DNA of 64,000 nt from Clostridium sp. Lineage in GTDB: Bacteria > Bacillota > Clostridia > Lachnospirales > Lachnospiraceae. The translations under genes and the position numbers were made by a program. The stretch is taken from NCBI GenBank assembly GCA_023667695.1, contig JAMOZY010000001.1, positions 62,001 to 126,000 of the forward strand, read 5' to 3'. Positions 61,010-64,000 of the stretch are shown piece by piece (within the stretch, counting starts at the first letter, position 1; each line of letters starts with the position of its first letter). A model generated the notes under the pieces. It was not told the origin of the DNA and did not search any database. It was given only the letters and a program-made list of their open reading frames with translations.

Positions 61010-62440
61010 ATGGATTGGTTCGGGAACATGAAAGAGATTTTAAAATCAATCATTACTAAGATAAATAAAGGACAATCAAGTCGAGTCTTGATTTATATGA
61101 TGAGCCAGATTGTATTACAGGGTATTGCAGTGATTGCGATGCCCTTATTTACGCGGCTGCTGACCACAGAGCAGTATGGAAGAGTTGCAGTTTACTCTAC
61201 CTGGGTTTCCATTCTGGTGATTATTATTGGGCTGCGTGTGGATTCCACTATCAGCGTTGCGAAGGTTCATTTTGGAGATAATGAGTTCAAAAAGTTTTGT
61301 ACGAATGCTTATTTTATTATTGTGGCTACTGGGATTATTATGCTGGCAGCAGTCGGTCTTTGTTTAAATAGCTTATCGTCTTTGCTCCGTTTGTCTCCAT
61401 ACATCGTATTATTTATGATATTTCATGCCATCGGTACTGTATGTACGAAAGTACAGTCCGGTATTTTTCTGATTACTAAGAAGGCAGTAAAAGATATTTC
61501 CCTTTCCATAGCATTGAGTCTGTTTGCCTGTCTTATTTCTGTTTTATGTATTTATTTTATGAAAGGAAATGAGGATGAGGGTAGAATCTTGGGGATGGGG
61601 CTGCCCTATATTCTGCTGGGCTTTGTATTTTGTTTTATTTATATGAAAAAGATTGGAAAGAATTTTGATAAAACCATGTTAAATTATATTCTTTCATTAT
61701 CTTTACCAATGATTCTTAGTGGACTTTCTGCACTAATTTTAAATCAAAGTGACCGGATTATGATTTCTGAACTATTAGGGGATGATAAAGCTGGTATTTA
61801 TAGTTTTTGTTATTCTGTTGCCACGCCCATATCTGCAATCTGGTCGGCATTAGGCAGTGCATGGAGACCAGATTATTATGAAAAACTGAAGGAACAAAAT
61901 GGAGAATGGTTAAAGGAACATTCTGATAATTATATGTTTCTATTTACTAGTCTGACCTGTGGCTATCTTTTGGTTGCCAGTGAAGCTTTAAAGATTCTGG
62001 GAACGAAAGCCTACTGGCCGGGAATCAATGTAATGCCGTTAGTAATCGTAGGTATTTATTTTGAATTTTTATATTCATTTCCGGTTAATTATGAAATGTA
62101 TTGCAAAAAAACGAAAGTAATCGGTGTTGCATCTGCCGTGTCCGCTGCAATGAATATAGGTTTAAATATGTGGTTGATTCCAAAATGTGGAATGCTGGGA
62201 GCTGCTATAGCAACGTTCGTATCTTATTTAATCTTGTTTTTAATACATGATTTTGTAGTAAGACGCATGGAAGGATATCATTACAAATGGGTATTCTATA
62301 TCAAGGGACTGATTCCGGTACTGATTTGTTGTATTATTACATATGTTTTTTCTGATTTTCTGCTGGTTCGATGGGGAATTGGTATTGGAATTGCCGTGGT
62401 ATTAATTAAACGTATTTTGAAAAAGCGAACATTACTGTAA
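61010..62440 (+). CDS. wzx: Polysaccharide flippase (Wzx, MOP superfamily)
   Basis: A 476-aa protein with 12-14 membrane helices. The start QIVLQGIAVIAMPLFTRLLT and the EQYGRVAVYSTWVSI motif are typical of Wzx/RfbX O-unit flippases, and LNQSDRIMISELLGDDKAGI near residue 240 is another family signature. It flips lipid-linked repeat units. It co-exists with a Wzm/Wzt pair in the same locus, while no Wzy polymerase is evident. Start codon 61010 has AAAGGA only two bases upstream; 61028 is an alternative. Confidence 0.88.
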   Translation: MDWFGNMKEILKSIITKINKGQSSRVLIYMMSQIVLQGIAVIAMPLFTRLLTTEQYGRVAVYSTWVSILVIIIGLRVDSTISVAKVHFGDNEFKKFCTNAYFIIVATGIIMLAAVGLCLNSLSSLLRLSPYIVLFMIFHAIGTVCTKVQSGIFLITKKAVKDISLSIALSLFACLISVLCIYFMKGNEDEGRILGMGLPYILLGFVFCFIYMKKIGKNFDKTMLNYILSLSLPMILSGLSALILNQSDRIMISELLGDDKAGIYSFCYSVATPISAIWSALGSAWRPDYYEKLKEQNGEWLKEHSDNYMFLFTSLTCGYLLVASEALKILGTKAYWPGINVMPLVIVGIYFEFLYSFPVNYEMYCKKTKVIGVASAVSAAMNIGLNMWLIPKCGMLGAAIATFVSYLILFLIHDFVVRRMEGYHYKWVFYIKGLIPVLICCIITYVFSDFLLVRWGIGIGIAVVLIKRILKKRTLL

Positions 62441-62697
62441 AAGGACTATTATTAATCTGTGCATTATTTTCCGTTTTTAATGAATAGTAGTTTTCCAAAT
62501 TTTAATAGTTATTTTATTTATACTATGATATGTTAAGTAAAGTATTTTATAAACAGATGGCGAAATATGACAAAAATGACATATTAAGTTCGGGTATTAT
62601 TTTTTGATTAAAAGAATTCATGAAAAAGAGGAACGCTTTATCGTAAATGAAAAATGTGTTAAACTAGAGCTAATATAAAAGCAAAGAAGGAAGAAAA
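62441..62697. other. AT-rich gap before rmlC
   Basis: 257 bases, strongly AT-rich, without an ORF, hairpin or convincing promoter that I could support. It marks the boundary between the AT-rich glycosyltransferase block and the rml genes, whose GC content rises again. A weak TTATCG / TAAACT pair near 62640-62670 is only a guess. Confidence 0.4.
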
Positions 62698-63279
62698 ATG
62701 AGTAAAATCAAAGTGCAGGATAATTGTAACGGCATAGAAGGCTTAAAGGTCATTGAACCCAAGGTGTTTGGAGATCAACGGGGCTATTTTATGGAGTCCT
62801 ATAATTACAATGATTTTAAGGAAGCTGGTATTGATTGTATATTTGTTCAGGATAATCAATCCGCATCCAGGAAAGGGGTACTAAGAGGCTTGCATTTTCA
62901 GATTCATTATCCGCAGGATAAGTTGGTAAGGGTAATTCAAGGCCAGGTCTATGATGTGGCAGTTGATTTACGTAGGGATTCCCTTACCTTTGGAAAGTGG
63001 TTTGGGGTTATATTATCAGCAGAAAATAAAAAGCAGTTGTTTATTCCAAAGGGCTTTGCACATGGCTTTGTAGTGTTGAGCGAGCAGGCGGAATTCTGTT
63101 ATAAAGTGACTGATTTTTATCATCCAAATGATGAAAGCGGATTGTGCTGGAACGACCCGGATATTGGTATTGAATGGGAAATGCCGTCGGGCATGACTCC
63201 AGAGGATTTGGTATTGTCCGATAAAGATAAGACATGGGGAAGCTTTCAAGCGTATAAGGATAGTTTCATCGAAATGTAA
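62698..63279 (+). CDS. rfbC/rmlC: dTDP-4-dehydrorhamnose 3,5-epimerase
   Basis: 193 aa, the usual length of RmlC. It epimerises C3 and C5 of dTDP-4-keto-6-deoxyglucose on the way to dTDP-L-rhamnose. Conserved pieces: FGDQRGYFMESYN (N-terminal substrate loop), RGLHFQ with catalytic His66, IPKGFAHGF (cupin core) and EFCYKVTDFYHP with the catalytic Tyr135. GAAGGA upstream. rmlD follows 31 bases later, so rhamnose is probably a component of the glycan. Confidence 0.95.
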   Translation: MSKIKVQDNCNGIEGLKVIEPKVFGDQRGYFMESYNYNDFKEAGIDCIFVQDNQSASRKGVLRGLHFQIHYPQDKLVRVIQGQVYDVAVDLRRDSLTFGKWFGVILSAENKKQLFIPKGFAHGFVVLSEQAEFCYKVTDFYHPNDESGLCWNDPDIGIEWEMPSGMTPEDLVLSDKDKTWGSFQAYKDSFIEM

Positions 63280-63310
63280 AGTAAGGAATCAAAGGATTGG
63301 AGCGGTTTTT

Positions 63311-64000
63311 GTGAGGAAGATTTTACTTACCGGCTGTAACGGACAGCTTGGACGTGCGATTCAAAAGGAATATGTCAGTGAAAAGACAGAGCTTGTATGT
63401 ACTGATGTGATAGAGCAGGCAGGAATAACGGCATTAGATATTACGAAGGTAGAAAATGTGCTGGCAGCGGTGCGCAGTATAAAGCCGGATGTTATCATTA
63501 ATTGTGCAGCTTATACCAATGTGGACCAGTGTGAAAAGCAGTGGAATCTGGCGTATCAGATTAACGCCATTGGCCCACGGAACTTAAGTATTGCTGCAGC
63601 GGATGTGAAGGCAAAAATGATACACGTATCTACGGATTATGTCTTTGATGGAAAGGGAACAAGACCGTATACGGAATTCGATGCAGTAGGACCGGTCAGT
63701 GCGTATGGGAAAACCAAGCTGGAAGGGGAACGGTTTGTACAGGCATTTGCACAGAAGTATTTTATATTACGGACCGCCTGGCTGTATGGGGATGGTAATA
63801 ATTTTGTAAAGACCATGCTGCGCCTGGCGGAAACCCATGATGCGGTAAATGTAGTCTGTGACCAGCTTGGTTCCCCGACCAGTGCTTCAGAGCTTGCCAG
63901 AATGATTCATTATTTAGAAGAGACAGAAAATTATGGATTGTTTCATGGAACCTGTGAAGGGGATACCAATTGGGCGGATTTTGCAGAAGAAGTCTTTCGG
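63311..64000 (+). CDS. rfbD/rmlD: dTDP-4-dehydrorhamnose reductase (partial, runs off the edge)
   Basis: GTG 63311, with TTGGAG about nine bases upstream, opens a frame of 230 codons with no stop before the window ends. It is RmlD, a short-chain dehydrogenase making dTDP-L-rhamnose from the keto sugar: nucleotide fold LLTGCNGQLG (5-14), VSTDYVFDG (106-114) and the Tyr132-x3-Lys136 catalytic pair in SAYGKTKLEGE. Roughly the last fifth of the protein is missing because of the window edge. rmlA and rmlB are not in the window and may lie beyond it. Confidence 0.93.
   Translation, partial: MRKILLTGCNGQLGRAIQKEYVSEKTELVCTDVIEQAGITALDITKVENVLAAVRSIKPDVIINCAAYTNVDQCEKQWNLAYQINAIGPRNLSIAAADVKAKMIHVSTDYVFDGKGTRPYTEFDAVGPVSAYGKTKLEGERFVQAFAQKYFILRTAWLYGDGNNFVKTMLRLAETHDAVNVVCDQLGSPTSASELARMIHYLEETENYGLFHGTCEGDTNWADFAEEVFR

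Noticed and set aside
45786-62440. Wzy polymerase among the membrane proteins
   Set aside because: The 45786, 48895 and 53841 proteins have GT-C-type first-loop acidic motifs and large outer domains, not the layout of a Wzy; I could not support that call for any of them.
1-64000. CRISPR arrays, tRNA or rRNA genes, insertion sequences with terminal repeats
   Set aside because: No regular short repeat-spacer pattern, cloverleaf with CCA or T-arm, rRNA core or transposase with paired ends was found. The Rpn-family gene is related to transposase-annotated proteins but has no visible end repeats.

Overview
The window looks like a chromosomal segment of a low-to-moderate GC, spore-forming Clostridia, most likely Lachnospiraceae. 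The evidence is strong AGGAGG-type ribosome binding sites, TTGACA/TATAAT promoters, a pair of small coat-F-type spore coat genes, a pyrophosphate-type phosphofructokinase, and families typical of gut Lachnospiraceae (DUF4214 exoproteins, an Rpn-type PD-(D/E)XK protein, GH3 and GH5 glycosidases, MATE pumps). This assignment is inferred from gene content and codon habit; no rRNA or tRNA gene is present to settle it.

Layout. 0-6 kb: the 3' end of an unknown gene, an unknown 248-aa protein, a metal-handling pair (HMA-domain chaperone and ZIP transporter), then a tight run of methyltransferase, membrane protein, AraC regulator and alpha/beta hydrolase. 6-16.8 kb: a membrane HD-GYP protein with foreign-looking codon use, two minus-strand MATE exporters (one fused to a cytidylate-kinase-like domain) that each have a terminator-like hairpin just after the promoter, a 983-aa beta-propeller/HD-GYP sensor, and a DUF1538 membrane protein with a PII-like partner. 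17-24 kb: spore coat pair, a structured-RNA candidate with a pseudoknot ahead of an Rpn-family gene, GH3 beta-glucosidase, PPi-phosphofructokinase and a DUF2156 protein, the last two facing away from each other across mirror-image promoters.

24-64 kb is the most interesting part: one long plus-strand locus for a surface polysaccharide. It has about nine GT-B glycosyltransferase genes (one a double-GT fusion), a GT2, three large GT-C-like membrane proteins, an O-acyltransferase, a hexapeptide acyltransferase, an asparagine-synthase-like protein, a Wzm/Wzt ABC exporter, a Wzx-type flippase, and rmlC and rmlD for dTDP-L-rhamnose at the right edge (rmlD runs off the window). Base composition shifts to clearly AT-rich from about 40 kb, as is usual for exchanged antigen loci.

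Interleaved with the first glycosyltransferases are four secreted enzymes: a transglutaminase-like protein, an M6-type metalloprotease, a papain-type protease and a GH5 endoglucanase. None has an LPXTG motif, SLH domain or other known wall anchor, but all carry four tandem DUF4214-type repeats. In three of them the repeats form a nearly interchangeable C-terminal tail of about 240 residues ending in FGL. A leaderless DUF4214-plus-coiled-coil protein sits inside the glycosyltransferase run. My working hypothesis is a glycan-anchored exoenzyme system, in which the DUF4214 tail docks the enzymes onto the polysaccharide made by the same locus.
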